A stretch of 19,769 bases of DNA from Acidobacteriota bacterium (GCA_019510535.1 JAEKKE010000081.1:1-19769), one strand, 5' to 3'. Shown: positions 1-10,100, numbered from the stretch's first letter. Numbers and translations are program-made. The notes: a model not told the origin generated them from the letters alone.

Positions 1-226
1 CGGCACGTAGATCGCCGCTCACGGTATAGGTAGTGTCTGAAAGCAGGACAACCGCATTAGTATTTGCCGGATATGACGGCAGCGGCTGCTTCGCAGCCTC
101 TTTCAGCCAGTCAGGCAGAACCGGTTTCTTTTCCGCCAATGCGTAAGGGCTAAGCAGCGCGATGAAGCAGGCACATGCGAGGAGACGAACCGAGGAAGAA
201 AAGGCAAGAGAACGATTCAGAAGCAC
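1..226 (-). CDS. DUF3857-type exported protein, N-terminal fragment (runs off left edge)
   Basis: This is a partial gene of which only the first 75 codons are in the window. Read from a GTG at 226, the protein starts with a basic tip and a hydrophobic stretch ending in ALA (about residues 1-34), a clear signal peptide. It continues PDWLKEAAKQPLPSYPANT and then AVVLLSDTTYTVSG. That pattern (P-x-W-hydrophobic, P-L-P-x-Y, then AVVLL-D-x-x-Y-x-V) is how I remember acidobacterial DUF3857 proteins starting; these often carry a transglutaminase-like domain further on, which is not visible here. An AAAGGG lies 9 nt upstream of the GTG, and an in-frame TTG at 250 is the alternative start. It has its own candidate promoter at 331-359, so it is probably not part of the cellulose operon. 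The family call is from recall of sequence pattern only. Confidence 0.55.
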   Translation of the reverse strand, partial: MLLNRSLAFSSSVRLLACACFIALLSPYALAEKKPVLPDWLKEAAKQPLPSYPANTNAVVLLSDTTYTVSGDLRA

Positions 227-330
227 AGCTACAAACCCTTTGCAGATCAAGCCAACGAGCGGGCCAAGGAATGACGGGCGGACAAGAGTTTCTACCCCGC
301 CTGACGTACCAAATTTGGTGATGTAGCTGC

Positions 331-359
331 TTTATATCCTGCACACTGAGGCGTGGCAA
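331..359 (-). promoter_or_regulatory. Candidate sigma70-type promoter for the DUF3857 gene
   Basis: On the minus strand TTGCCA (359-354) is followed by a 17-nt spacer and TATAAA (336-331). Each hexamer matches the consensus at five of six positions and the spacing is ideal. The predicted transcript would start near 324, giving a leader of about 100 nt before the GTG at 226. This is the strongest promoter-like sequence I found in the window. Confidence 0.5.
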
Positions 360-418
360 GAGGATTTGCACGGGATTTAAAGCGGTTTTCCCTTTCTGGG
401 TATCCCGGAGAGTGCGGC

Positions 419-442
419 GGCGTTTTCATTGCGGAAAACGCC
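419..442 (-). terminator. Hairpin downstream of bcsC, possible operon end
   Basis: GGCGTTTTC (419-427) and GAAAACGCC (434-442) form a perfect 9-bp stem with a 6-nt loop. It lies about 40 nt beyond the bcsC stop codon and upstream of the DUF3857 promoter, where the cellulose transcript should end. No T-run follows the stem on either strand, so it is not a textbook intrinsic terminator. It could instead be an mRNA 3'-end stabiliser or an operator. Confidence 0.3.
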
Positions 443-480
443 CATAGATGCGGAAGCCCTACTCTCCCCCAGGGAAATGT

Positions 481-3400
481 CTAGGGCACACGTAACGGGC
501 GGAAACCGTCGTACGGGAACAGGCCCGTCGGGTAATCCTCCGTCGGCACCTGCGGCTTGAACAGGTAGCGGAAGAAGAAGCCGGCCGTAATGGTGTTGTA
601 GTTATTCGTATTGTTGCCGTTCAGAATGCCGCCGACGTACCAGTGATCCGCGATGCGGTAGCTCATCTCTGAGTTAAGCGAGTAGTTCAGCCCGGTGCTG
701 GTATTGACCGGATACTCTCCGCAGGTATGCGCCGCGATGGAAGGCAATGTGCAACCCGAGTACGCCCCGGTCTGCTGCGACGTATCCAGCGGATAGTATT
801 TGGCGTAGGCTTCCTGGAAGCTCTGTACTCCGACAGCGCCGGCGACCGTATAGTGCCAGTTCGTGCCGTAGAAACCGTTGAAGGTGACCGGCACAGCGCC
901 CAGGAAGTAGGCGTTGGGACTGAAGTATCCGCCCATGCCGTACGTCATGCCGCGCTGGTTGTTGTCATAGTGCATGCCGAAGAAGCTGGCGCCCAGATTC
1001 AGGCTGCCATAGCCCGGGAACTGCTTGACGCGCCAGTAGGATCCGACCGTACCTTCAAATTTTCTGTTATCCAGAACGTGATATCCGGTCAGAGTGGCGC
1101 CTGCGGCACTGACGTAGAAGCCCGAGCGCTCATTACCAAAATCGAGACGCATACCGCCGCCGGTCGAGACGACGCCGCCCCAGATGTTGCCCGGAAAGAC
1201 CGGCGTGGCTGAGCCCGGATCGCGCATACCGGAGTAGGACAACTGCGTGTCCTTCACATTGTCACGGTCAGCGAACAACAGGAAGTGGCCACCGAAGGGG
1301 CGCCAGCGCCCGTGGCCAATGACATTGGTTACGAGAAATTCGTAGGGGGTAAAGCCAACCGACAACGCCATGTTGGTGGTTACCAGTTGCGCCTCGCCAC
1401 CAAGGCCGGCCGTGAGCTGCTGCGACGGCTGATTGATGGCGTTCAAGGGAAGCGTGCCCAGAATCGGAACCGTGCCCGTGGCGTTCTGGTATGACGCAAG
1501 ATCGAGCGTGCCCGCATTCAGGAAGACAGCCCGGGGAATGATGCTGAGCCGCAGTGTCTTATTCGCGACCAGCGTCGCCTCAAAGGGCGATTCCAGATCG
1601 AACAGCCGGTTCATGCCGGAGACGCCGCTGCGGTAACGAGCAAGTGCCGTCGCGCCGATCCATGAGGAATAGCTTGCCTCCAGCGAAGCCAGGTCCAGTT
1701 CCGTCTGCTGCCTCTCGCTTAGCGGAGGTCCCGGAGTCAGAGCCGCGGTGCGATCCCACCCGCCACGCAACGGAGGAACGTTCTTTGCCACCAGCATGGG
1801 ATCCGACGGAGGATTCCCCAACGGATAGCTCGGTCCCAGGTCGGGATACGGTTGACCGCTCAACGCTACCGGAACGCCGGGATAGAAGAGCGGCGCCTGC
1901 TGCGGTCCAGTGGAGGCTCCCTCAACGGAACGGCTGCGCACTGTGCGGCGACCGGTCGTAGCGGGACGATGCCCGGGCTGCGGATACTGTTGACCGTAGG
2001 TCTCTGTTCCGGCAGCCGCGCCGGTATTCTGCGCCAGGTCGCCACGATACTGATAGGTCGACTGCGTCTGAGGCGCCTTAACGCCGACACCCGCGCCACT
2101 CTGCGGCTGCGGAATCTGGGTCTGCGCCGCGTTGTACGGCTGACCGTTGTACTGCGTCTGTGTCAGCGGGGCTACATCGATCGGATCCTGCGGAGGATGG
2201 CTTGTGCCTACCAACGGTCTGGGGTCGGACTGTCTGCGGCGCGTGGCAGCTGCCTCGGCGGCCGCGATATCCGGATGCGAGGACGACGATGGCACCCGTC
2301 CCGTGCGCTTCGAGTTCGGCACATACTTCGCCGTCGGGACAACGTCCGTAGGCTGCTGCACCGTCGGCTGGATGGGCTGGAGGTCCGAACCAAGATTTAC
2401 CGGGGACTCCTGCGCCATATAGGCGGCATTCTGGTTCACGCTTTGCGGGTTATACGGAACATATGGACCGTACACATCAGAGCGCGCCTGCTGTGCAGGA
2501 GGGCCATAGGCAGAGAGAGGACCTGCGCCATTGACCGCACGCTCCGTGAGCCGCCGGATCTGCTCCCGCTGATACGCCATGTAGTCATTGGCATTGACGG
2601 CATTGCCGTTGGTATCCGTTTGCGGAAAGGCCGGCAGAGCACTCTGCGCGGTGACATCGGGTTGCTGCTGCCCCAGGGGAGCAAGCGCCGGATTTACCTC
2701 AGCCTGCGGGATATAGTCCTTCAGTCGCGTGGTCGTTCCAGGACGAGCCGGCGTGCGTTGCTGCTGATAGGCCGGGTTCGTCATATACGACGGAACAAGA
2801 GTGCTGTTATTCGGGGAGCCGGCGCCGTTTCCCTGAAGCTGTACAGGCGCAGTGCCGTACTGGTTCGAGTAGCTGGGAAGATATGGCGGAGGCGCCGGAG
2901 CTGCAATCTGTCCCGTCACCATAGCCGAATCCGATCCCGGAGCCATCAATTGCGCCAGGTCCAGAGCCTGTGTTGCATTGGGCAGGCGGCCGCCATTCTG
3001 TGCCGCAAGACTCATCTCGGCAGCGAGCTCAGCCCCGGGGTCTCCCGGAGGCATCGCACTGAGACTTGCCTTGTAGTAATCCGCCGCACGTCCGCTGTCG
3101 CCGCGAGCCTGCTCAAACTTCGCCGCCATGATCAGCATCTGCGCATCTTTCGGATACTGATCGAGGCCATAACGCAGCCATGTCTCGGCATTCTTGGTAT
3201 CGTTTGCCGCCAGAGCAGCTCCGATGGCGGCCTTGTAATCGGTCGCCGAAGCTGTCGTCATGTCCTGCGAACGGAAGATCGCAACTGCCTGCTTCGGCTG
3301 ACCGGCACGTGCATAGCCCGTCGCGAGCGCGCGAATCACCGCTGGATTATCGGGAAAGGCCTTTGCCGCGGCGTTCAGAATCGCCAAGGCACGACGGATA

Positions 3401-5805
3401 TTATTGGCCGCCACTGCCTGATTGGCGCGGCGCACTGCCCAGTTCGCCCAGATGGTCTGCACCGTACGGCGCTGCTCTTCGTTCAGATCGCTGCGGCTGC
3501 CAATCATCATTAACTGGCGATAGAGACCGGAATCATTCTGGGAGTTATAGAGCAGCCAGGCGTCCTGGATATCGATATCCGCGGGAGGCGCCATGTTCTG
3601 CTTCGCATAGTGCTGCTGCACACGCTGCAGAAAGACCATCGCCTGCTGCGGCTGCCCCAGGCCTCCGTAGATACCGCCTACGGTCTGCAGATACTCCGGA
3701 TCCAGCTCGAGCTGCTTGCGTGTCTGCTGCGGAATCTGCTGAACCTGCGCCAGGGCCTCCTGGTCATGGCCGCTGGCATGAAGCGCCGTCAACAAACCTT
3801 TCCAGCTATCGAGCCGGTCAGGGTTCTCTGTCAGGACCTGGCGATAGATGGCATAGGCCTGCTGGGCATTGCCGCGCTTCATGTAGATGCCGGCAAGTTC
3901 GCTCTGCATCGCGATCGACGGCTTCTGCCCTGCCATGCTTGCCTGCGAGACGGCCTTCTCCAGCATGTCCTGCGCGATATCGAGCTTGTTCTGTGCGTCG
4001 TAGACCGCGGCTACCGTGCTGACAAAGCCAGGATCGCGGAGCGCCTGGTCATAGGCGGAGGGCGGCATGCTCTCCAGAGTCTGCTCGGCAAGCGCGTCAT
4101 TCTTCATGGCGTGCTCGACACGCACCAGCCCCTGCCAGGCAGCAACATTCGCAGCATCTTCACTCAGGACCTGGCGATAGAGCCCAGCGGCCTGATCCAT
4201 GTGATTGCCGGCCAACAGAAGGCCCGCGTACTGCAACTGCGTCTCGATTTTGATACCGCGCCCATCAGTGGGAAAAGGGAGCTCAAGGGCTCCCTTCAAC
4301 ACTCGCTGCGCATCTGCATCTCGACCTACGGCCGAGTAGGCCGAGGCCAATGTTCGCAGGAAGTCCGGGTCTTTCATGAGCTGAGCTCGCACCCCCGCCG
4401 GCATCTTCCGTTCAGTCGCCAATGCAAGAGCTGCGTTCCCTGCCTGATACTGCGCTGTAAACAAACCTCTCCAGCCGGTAATTCCGCTGGCCCTCAGTCT
4501 GATGTATTGCTCGTAGTACGGAACCGCGGCTTCAGGCTGCTGTGCCTTCATCAACGTTCCAGCCAGACCTTCGAGAGCCTCCGGGCTGCCGGTCTTCATG
4601 TCCAGCGCCGTACGGAAATGCTTCTCCGCAGTCGTCAGATCATTCTCATTCAGGGCTGAGGTTCCCTCGCCCATCGTGTACCAGAACCGCGAGGTCGACA
4701 GCGCGTTTTCCAGACCGGCATCGCGCGCTCCGTCTTGTTTGGCCTGCTCCAGGAAGCTGATGGCTCCGCCGAAGTTCGACTGCTGCATGCGGATATAACC
4801 CATGCCGGCCAGTGCACGCGGATTATCCGGACTCTTCGCGAGCAGCGCCTTGAAGCGTTCTTCTGCTTCTGTCAGACGCTTTCCATTCAGTGCCGCATAG
4901 GCTGCCTGCTCTTCCTGGCTTACCTGACGGTTTGCAACGATCTCCGCCTGCTCTTCAGGAGTCATCGCAGGCCCTTGCGCCGCAGTGCGCGCTCCGGTGC
5001 GAACCGACGCAGCGACGCGAGCCTGCGTGCTCTTCATCGCCATCTCCAGAGCGGGATCCTTGTGCTTGGCGAGATAAGAGCGAATGTCAGAAAGAGCCGC
5101 CGGATTCTGCGCATCCCAGGTCAGCGACTGACGCAGCGCTTCCACGGCTCCCGGATCACTCGGATGGCGCTCAAGATAGCGCCGGCCTTCCGCGCGAGTG
5201 GCGGGGTTATAGGTCAGAATGCGTCCCAGCGATATCTGGTAACGCGAGTCCTGCGGATATTTATCGATGAGCGAACGCAGACCTGCAATGGCATGAGGAC
5301 GCCCATCTTCGGTTGCCGATTCGGTCTCGTAGTAGGCAAGCGCCCAATCGCCCGGAGGCGGCGTTCCACCGAAGACCTGACGATAGATGTTCATCGCCTG
5401 CGCATACTGTCCGCTCTGCGCCAGCTTGCCAGCCTGCTGCAACTGCTGCAGTTGGTTCTGCTGGGTCATCATGTTCTCGGCCCGCTCAATATTAGGATCG
5501 TTCGGGCTGACCGCCCGCAGACGATCCAGATACTGCTTAGCCTGCTGCTGATTTCCCGCCAGTTTGGCGGCACGAGCCAAACCGCCCAACGCCTCAGGAT
5601 TGTTCGGGTCAGCCAGAAGGACCTGCTGCCAGGTCTGGGCCGCCATGTCCATGCGTCCCTTTACTTCGAGAGAGTGCGCCTTATCCAGCAGAGCCGCCGT
5701 TGTAGACGTATTTCCCTGCGCTCGAGCCATGGCAGTGGCGCCCAGCATTCCGGCGCATAGCGCCAGAGTAACTGTGAGCGTTCGTATTGGTGGCAGATTC
5801 TTCAT
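481..5805 (-). CDS. bcsC: BcsC, outer-membrane cellulose export protein with extended linker
   Basis: BcsC carries the growing glucan through the periplasm and outer membrane. From the ATG at 5805 the product is 1774 residues, far longer than E. coli BcsC (about 1157). A signal peptide (1-30, ending ARA) is followed by many TPR-like helical repeats (about 32-945), with recurrent patterns such as A-x-x-x-Y-R-Q-V-L and NPEAL-x-GLA. Residues about 963-1356 are a Pro/Gln/Tyr-rich, probably disordered linker. The rest (about 1365-1774) is the BCSC_C beta-barrel, with alternating aromatic strands and the segment GYFSPNAYF typical of the family. Two cysteines near 1685 and 1695 could form a disulfide. 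The start could also be TTG at 5817, four codons earlier, but ATG gives the cleaner signal peptide and has GAG 5 nt upstream. It is the last bcs gene, 140 nt after bcsZ. Confidence 0.93.
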   Translation of the reverse strand: MKNLPPIRTLTVTLALCAGMLGATAMARAQGNTSTTAALLDKAHSLEVKGRMDMAAQTWQQVLLADPNNPEALGGLARAAKLAGNQQQAKQYLDRLRAVSPNDPNIERAENMMTQQNQLQQLQQAGKLAQSGQYAQAMNIYRQVFGGTPPPGDWALAYYETESATEDGRPHAIAGLRSLIDKYPQDSRYQISLGRILTYNPATRAEGRRYLERHPSDPGAVEALRQSLTWDAQNPAALSDIRSYLAKHKDPALEMAMKSTQARVAASVRTGARTAAQGPAMTPEEQAEIVANRQVSQEEQAAYAALNGKRLTEAEERFKALLAKSPDNPRALAGMGYIRMQQSNFGGAISFLEQAKQDGARDAGLENALSTSRFWYTMGEGTSALNENDLTTAEKHFRTALDMKTGSPEALEGLAGTLMKAQQPEAAVPYYEQYIRLRASGITGWRGLFTAQYQAGNAALALATERKMPAGVRAQLMKDPDFLRTLASAYSAVGRDADAQRVLKGALELPFPTDGRGIKIETQLQYAGLLLAGNHMDQAAGLYRQVLSEDAANVAAWQGLVRVEHAMKNDALAEQTLESMPPSAYDQALRDPGFVSTVAAVYDAQNKLDIAQDMLEKAVSQASMAGQKPSIAMQSELAGIYMKRGNAQQAYAIYRQVLTENPDRLDSWKGLLTALHASGHDQEALAQVQQIPQQTRKQLELDPEYLQTVGGIYGGLGQPQQAMVFLQRVQQHYAKQNMAPPADIDIQDAWLLYNSQNDSGLYRQLMMIGSRSDLNEEQRRTVQTIWANWAVRRANQAVAANNIRRALAILNAAAKAFPDNPAVIRALATGYARAGQPKQAVAIFRSQDMTTASATDYKAAIGAALAANDTKNAETWLRYGLDQYPKDAQMLIMAAKFEQARGDSGRAADYYKASLSAMPPGDPGAELAAEMSLAAQNGGRLPNATQALDLAQLMAPGSDSAMVTGQIAAPAPPPYLPSYSNQYGTAPVQLQGNGAGSPNNSTLVPSYMTNPAYQQQRTPARPGTTTRLKDYIPQAEVNPALAPLGQQQPDVTAQSALPAFPQTDTNGNAVNANDYMAYQREQIRRLTERAVNGAGPLSAYGPPAQQARSDVYGPYVPYNPQSVNQNAAYMAQESPVNLGSDLQPIQPTVQQPTDVVPTAKYVPNSKRTGRVPSSSSHPDIAAAEAAATRRRQSDPRPLVGTSHPPQDPIDVAPLTQTQYNGQPYNAAQTQIPQPQSGAGVGVKAPQTQSTYQYRGDLAQNTGAAAGTETYGQQYPQPGHRPATTGRRTVRSRSVEGASTGPQQAPLFYPGVPVALSGQPYPDLGPSYPLGNPPSDPMLVAKNVPPLRGGWDRTAALTPGPPLSERQQTELDLASLEASYSSWIGATALARYRSGVSGMNRLFDLESPFEATLVANKTLRLSIIPRAVFLNAGTLDLASYQNATGTVPILGTLPLNAINQPSQQLTAGLGGEAQLVTTNMALSVGFTPYEFLVTNVIGHGRWRPFGGHFLLFADRDNVKDTQLSYSGMRDPGSATPVFPGNIWGGVVSTGGGMRLDFGNERSGFYVSAAGATLTGYHVLDNRKFEGTVGSYWRVKQFPGYGSLNLGASFFGMHYDNNQRGMTYGMGGYFSPNAYFLGAVPVTFNGFYGTNWHYTVAGAVGVQSFQEAYAKYYPLDTSQQTGAYSGCTLPSIAAHTCGEYPVNTSTGLNYSLNSEMSYRIADHWYVGGILNGNNTNNYNTITAGFFFRYLFKPQVPTEDYPTGLFPYDGFRPLRVP

Positions 5806-5945
5806 TCCTACTCGCAAATCGGTTAGGCGGCGAGGGGGTATCTAGAGAGACACCGCGTCGCAGCTTAGCTTACCGCTTTTCTTAGGGTTTGTCCCTGTTT
5901 TTTTCCGCTATTAACTGCGGAATCACTAGTTTACGGGCTGTGTTG
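5806..5945 (-). promoter_or_regulatory. 140-nt intergenic leader between bcsZ and bcsC with hairpins
   Basis: This is the only sizeable gap inside the cellulose operon. On the minus strand it contains TTCCGC-8 nt-GCGGAA followed by seven A residues (about 5897-5924). Next comes ACAGGGACAAACCC (5898-5885), which resembles the conserved ACAGGGCAAACC core of GEMM/c-di-GMP-I riboswitches, with GACGC about 26 nt further on (5859-5855). A C-rich run (CCCCCTC, 5838-5832) complementary to a Shine-Dalgarno lies shortly before the bcsC start. The first hairpin is followed by A rather than T, so it is not a terminator for this strand. The riboswitch resemblance is short and may be chance. Confidence 0.2.
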
Positions 5946-7121
5946 TTACTTCCACTTCAGCTTCAATCGTCCTTCTTTGTCAATGCGAAACCGTTGATCC
6001 TGCCAACCAGTGGCAAACATCGCCAGGTTCTGGTCGTAATAGTCGCCATTCCTGCCATAGAGTCCCGTTGATGGATCTTTCAGAGCCGCCAGACGATCCA
6101 TCTGCGTCTTGGCCTGTTGTTTCAATCCCATCATCTGCAGATAGGGAGTAAGAGCCGCCGAAAAACCAACGGGAGCATCCGCATTCAGCACCTTGCCTGC
6201 TGAGTCCACCAGCAGCGGCGGAGCCAGGTTGGTCCGCATATAGTTCGTCATACCGCCGAGCGGCGCCGCCAACTCTCGAAGCCCCGGAGTTCCCGGATCG
6301 CTGATCCCGAGCCACAGATAGATGCGAATAGCATCGTAGCCGCCCACAGGGGCACCCTCATTCTTCCCGGTGGCTAACTGTGCAGGGGTCAAAGAAGGAC
6401 GCACGCCACCCGGACCGGCCAGGACCCAGTCCATAGCAAAGCCGCCACCGCTTCCCTGCGCCAGCAACTGAGGCATGGAATCCAGAACCGTCGACCACGG
6501 TCCCTGCGGGTTCTCCTTGGACAGCCGCACAAGGATGAAGGGAGGCAGATAGCTGGGATTCAAAATGTAGGTCGTGGGTTCGGGGTGAAATCCCTGTGGC
6601 CCGGGAACGATCGTCGTTCCCAACCCCGGCGCTAGAACGACCTCGCTCTGCGCGATGCGGCTGGCCATCACTGTCCCCAGCTTGGCGTAACGATCATCGC
6701 GCCAGATGCGTCCGGCTTCCAGAAGGGTGTAGGTCATCCAGAGATCGGCGTCCGAAGCCGCATGGTCGTCCAACACCTTCCACTGGCCTTCGGGAGACTT
6801 TCCCCAATTCCAGGCGGGCAAACGCAGCGTCATGTCACCGCCCGCAAGGTTCTCCTCTGTCCACTTCAGCAGCTTGTCAAAGCGGCCGCGATCCCCGGCA
6901 ACCAGAGCGAAGAACATGGCATAGGCTTGTCCTTCGCTGGTCGTGCGATCCTGCGCCGCGCGATCGATGACGCGCCCCTGCGGATCAATGAACTTGGCGG
7001 CATACTTCTCCCACAGGTCCCAGGACTGTTCCGCCCGGCACCCCTGGCCGAGCCAGGCCACAAGTGTCACCAGCAACGCAACGTAGGTGCTCACGCTTGC
7101 ACGGTTTGTTCTGCTCCACAT
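5946..7121 (-). CDS. bcsZ: BcsZ, periplasmic GH8 endo-beta-1,4-glucanase
   Basis: BcsZ is the cellulase found in bcs operons; it trims the nascent glucan in the periplasm. The product has 391 residues (E. coli BcsZ 368). It begins with a signal peptide (about 1-30, with C28 not in a good lipobox). Family motifs are present: TTSEGQAY at 60-67, with E63 matching the catalytic acid of GH8; ASDADLW at 122-128; and GYDAIRIYLW at 261-270, with D263 matching the general base. The active site therefore looks intact. The ATG is 12 nt after the bcsAB stop, with AGAGAG and GGAG just upstream, so translation is probably coupled to bcsAB. Its place between bcsAB and bcsC is as in enterobacterial bcsABZC operons. 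Confidence 0.94.
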   Translation of the reverse strand: MWSRTNRASVSTYVALLVTLVAWLGQGCRAEQSWDLWEKYAAKFIDPQGRVIDRAAQDRTTSEGQAYAMFFALVAGDRGRFDKLLKWTEENLAGGDMTLRLPAWNWGKSPEGQWKVLDDHAASDADLWMTYTLLEAGRIWRDDRYAKLGTVMASRIAQSEVVLAPGLGTTIVPGPQGFHPEPTTYILNPSYLPPFILVRLSKENPQGPWSTVLDSMPQLLAQGSGGGFAMDWVLAGPGGVRPSLTPAQLATGKNEGAPVGGYDAIRIYLWLGISDPGTPGLRELAAPLGGMTNYMRTNLAPPLLVDSAGKVLNADAPVGFSAALTPYLQMMGLKQQAKTQMDRLAALKDPSTGLYGRNGDYYDQNLAMFATGWQDQRFRIDKEGRLKLKWK

Positions 7122-7133
7122 CTCCGGCTCTCT

Positions 7134-10100
7134 TTACTCGCCCTGCAGGCGGACTCTGGCCCGGTGCCGCAACCATACACGGACGAGACCGGCCATCAGG
7201 AAGGAGAAGCCCATGACCAGGATCACTACCGTCCAGGAGAACTGTGTGAAGAACATCTTCAGCCGCGCCCAGAGCGACAGATAGCCCACATGGTAGACAT
7301 AGTTGCCGATGCGATACGACGAAAACTTCTCGCCGTGCAGCACGCTAACGGACTGCGCAATATCCGACGACTGAGAGTCTCGAAGGAAGGTCGACAGGAA
7401 CTGCGGGATCACCGAATGATCGCGTGCTGCGATCACCACGACGGACCTGCCCGAGTTGTTCGGCCACTCGATGCCTTCGAGGATCGTGTCCGGCAGACCG
7501 CCGGCCATCGTCAGCTCGCCGGTCTGTACGTGGTCGCTGGAACGCACCTTCCACCATGCGTTCTGCAGAGGCGTGAAGAAACCCTGCGTATCCTGCACAT
7601 GCAGGCCGCCTCCGTCGATGCGCACGGGAAGATCGTTCTTCAGCATGCTCAGCGCCGGCTGATCCTCAACCGTTCCAAGAACGATGTAGTCCTTCTTGGA
7701 ATCGCGCTTCATTCCGTCGGCAGTCACGACCGTAACATCGGTGACCGGATAGCCTGTCTGCGCTCCGAAGTGGCCCATCAGCGTCAGGTACTCTTCGATC
7801 TCGTCGGTCTGCGCGTTGTCGGGAATGACGACGGCGGTCTCTGACAGATCCTTCATGCGCGTGAAGGGATATCCGGCATTGGCGAAGAGTTCGAGATTCG
7901 GCAGTACCGCCCAGTGGGGAATATCGCGGATATCGAGATAGGAACCCTTCAGGATTGCGCCCTGTAAATTCAGCGGAGCCGTGTCCTGGCACTTACCCTT
8001 CTTCGCAATCTGGAAGACAAACTTCAGCATCAGCGAATTGGAGAAGGGCCGCATGTTGACGACCGGCACCGGAATGGGGGTCTGCAGAACAGCGCTGGCA
8101 TTCTCCTGATGCGGCATCGGCGTCGAGCTGACATAGGCGCCATTCATATACACCTGCAGCGTGCTCTCGTTGGCCAGGGGCACCGGGTTATAGCGGTACT
8201 CCATGTGGAACTCGAGATTCTGCTTCGCCACGCAGTCGTAGCAAAGATCCGGCGGCACGCGCATGTAGACGCCCAGGGGGACGCTACCGTCGCCCTGCAG
8301 CTCGGCCTGCCGCGTGATATCACCCAGCGTGCGGAGCTGATCGGTCGGCAACCAGCGTGGAGCATCATCAGGCTGGCTGGCGGCCGGATGTTTTACCTGC
8401 ACGCTCACCTGGCTCCCCTGCCACATCGAACGCTGCAGGGACAATCCCATCGCAGCCTTCACAGTGTCCTCAGCGCTATCGCCGGTAAGAATCAGCACCT
8501 TCGAGTAGGGATCACTCGGGTTTGTTCGCATGGCCACCGTGGCCCCACTACTTCCCGTGACACTTAAAGCTGCCGGCAACTCAGACGCATTCTCACTGAT
8601 GATGATTGCGTTCCCCTGAGGAATGGTGCCGTAGGAGACGGGGAAACGTACCGGGCGGTAGTCGGTAAGAATGCCGAAGTACGAAGCGACGATACCCGCG
8701 GCCTGCAAACCTTTCGGCGTGGGCTGCGAGAGAAAGACAATCGGGATCGACGGATGCAGATTCACCGCAGCGTCATAGAACGGCAGCGGCAGCAGCTTGA
8801 GATCATCCTGAAGCGGCAGCAGATTGCCGGCCAGCTCGATCGTCGTGGAGGTGTCCACGTGGCTCCACAGCGTGGAGTGCGAAGGGTCTTCGCACTGCAG
8901 CGTGTAGTGGCCGACGAATTCAAAGGTGATCTGGTTGTCATGCACCAGCATCTCCGCCGGCATGGTCAGCGTTGCTTCCAGCAGAGCGTTGTTCTCGAAG
9001 GAACGTGCATTGCTCAGGCTGTTCTGCGCCGCGATCTTCTGTTCGGGAGTCAGATCGGCAGGCTCACCAACAAAGTTCGGCTGAGTCGTCACCGGTAAGG
9101 TAGCAAACAATGTGCCGTTCACACTTACCTTCAGGTGGCTGATCGCCGGCAGCAGACCGGGCGAAAAGTGATACCTCAGGTGCATCGTCGCCGACTTTAC
9201 GACCTGGTTCTGCGGAATCGAAAAGTAGGTGGAGTGATAGGCATCCACACCGCGCAGCACGATGGTGTCGGGAACGCCAACATCCGAGAGGGTAAAGATA
9301 TTGTCAAACTGGCCGGGCGGAACCGGACGTGCCTGTACACCGCCATCACGTCCCGGCAACTGTGCCTGGGGAGCCCCAGTAGGTGCTACGCCTCCTCCGT
9401 TTGCATTCGGAGAGGTCGCCGGCAGCATCGGCCGGGCCTGCGCCTGAGCCTTGCCTGCTCCCATCAGCATTGCTGCAAGAATCAGCACAGGAGCAACACT
9501 GGCTGCCATCTTCTCTGTCGTCTTCTTCTTCATCAGGCCCTTGACTGTCTGCTGTAACCCAAATATCGCCAGCCGGAAAATTCTCATCAGGCTCACCAGC
9601 GGCTTATCAATTTCACGCGATTCACCCCAGCCAAGCCAGGTATCGGCGCGCGAGTACAACACCATCGTCAGCGCCTCTTCTTCCTCAATCGTCAGGGAGT
9701 CGAACTGCGCGCGTAGTTGCACGCCGTCATACCAAACCACTGTGGCGGGAAGCTCGGCATCACCATCCAATACCGGGAAGACGACCTTGATGTTGTCGCC
9801 GGCATGAAGCGTTGCATTGCCTGCCACGTTCATCTGCAGACCGCCGCTGGAGATATCCGCGGTAAGACCGGAGATCACCGAGCCGTCCGGAGCGATGACA
9901 TCCGCCGGCACGCTCATCGTGATACGCACCGTCTGACGCCGCTGCTGACTCTCCCAGGCCACGGCCGTCGCCACGCCCAGAATCATGATCGAGAAGAATG
10001 TCCAGATCACGTTCATCCAGATCGTGCCCGGGTGCGTGCCGTCATACAGTCCGCTCAGATAGTTGAACGGGAACGGAAGCGTGGGCGAGAAGTAGAAGTA

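Noticed and set aside
150..371. 73-codon minus-strand frame starting at 371
   Set aside because: Cys/Arg-rich with no motif. It is out of frame with the signal-peptide-bearing frame starting at 226, which fits a real protein family, and its 5' part overlaps the promoter region.
1852..3513. A 553-codon open frame on the plus strand, antisense to bcsC
   Set aside because: The minus-strand frame has clear BcsC domains. The plus-strand translation is Arg/Leu/His-rich with no recognisable motif and is explained by codon bias in the reverse strand, as are similar long antisense frames over bcsAB, hldD, hldE and the GT9 gene.
5897..5924. TTCCGC-8 nt-GCGGAA hairpin with A/T run as an intrinsic terminator after bcsZ
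   Set aside because: In the direction of bcs transcription the stem is followed by A residues, not T, so it cannot work as an intrinsic terminator for this operon. No plus-strand gene here needs one.
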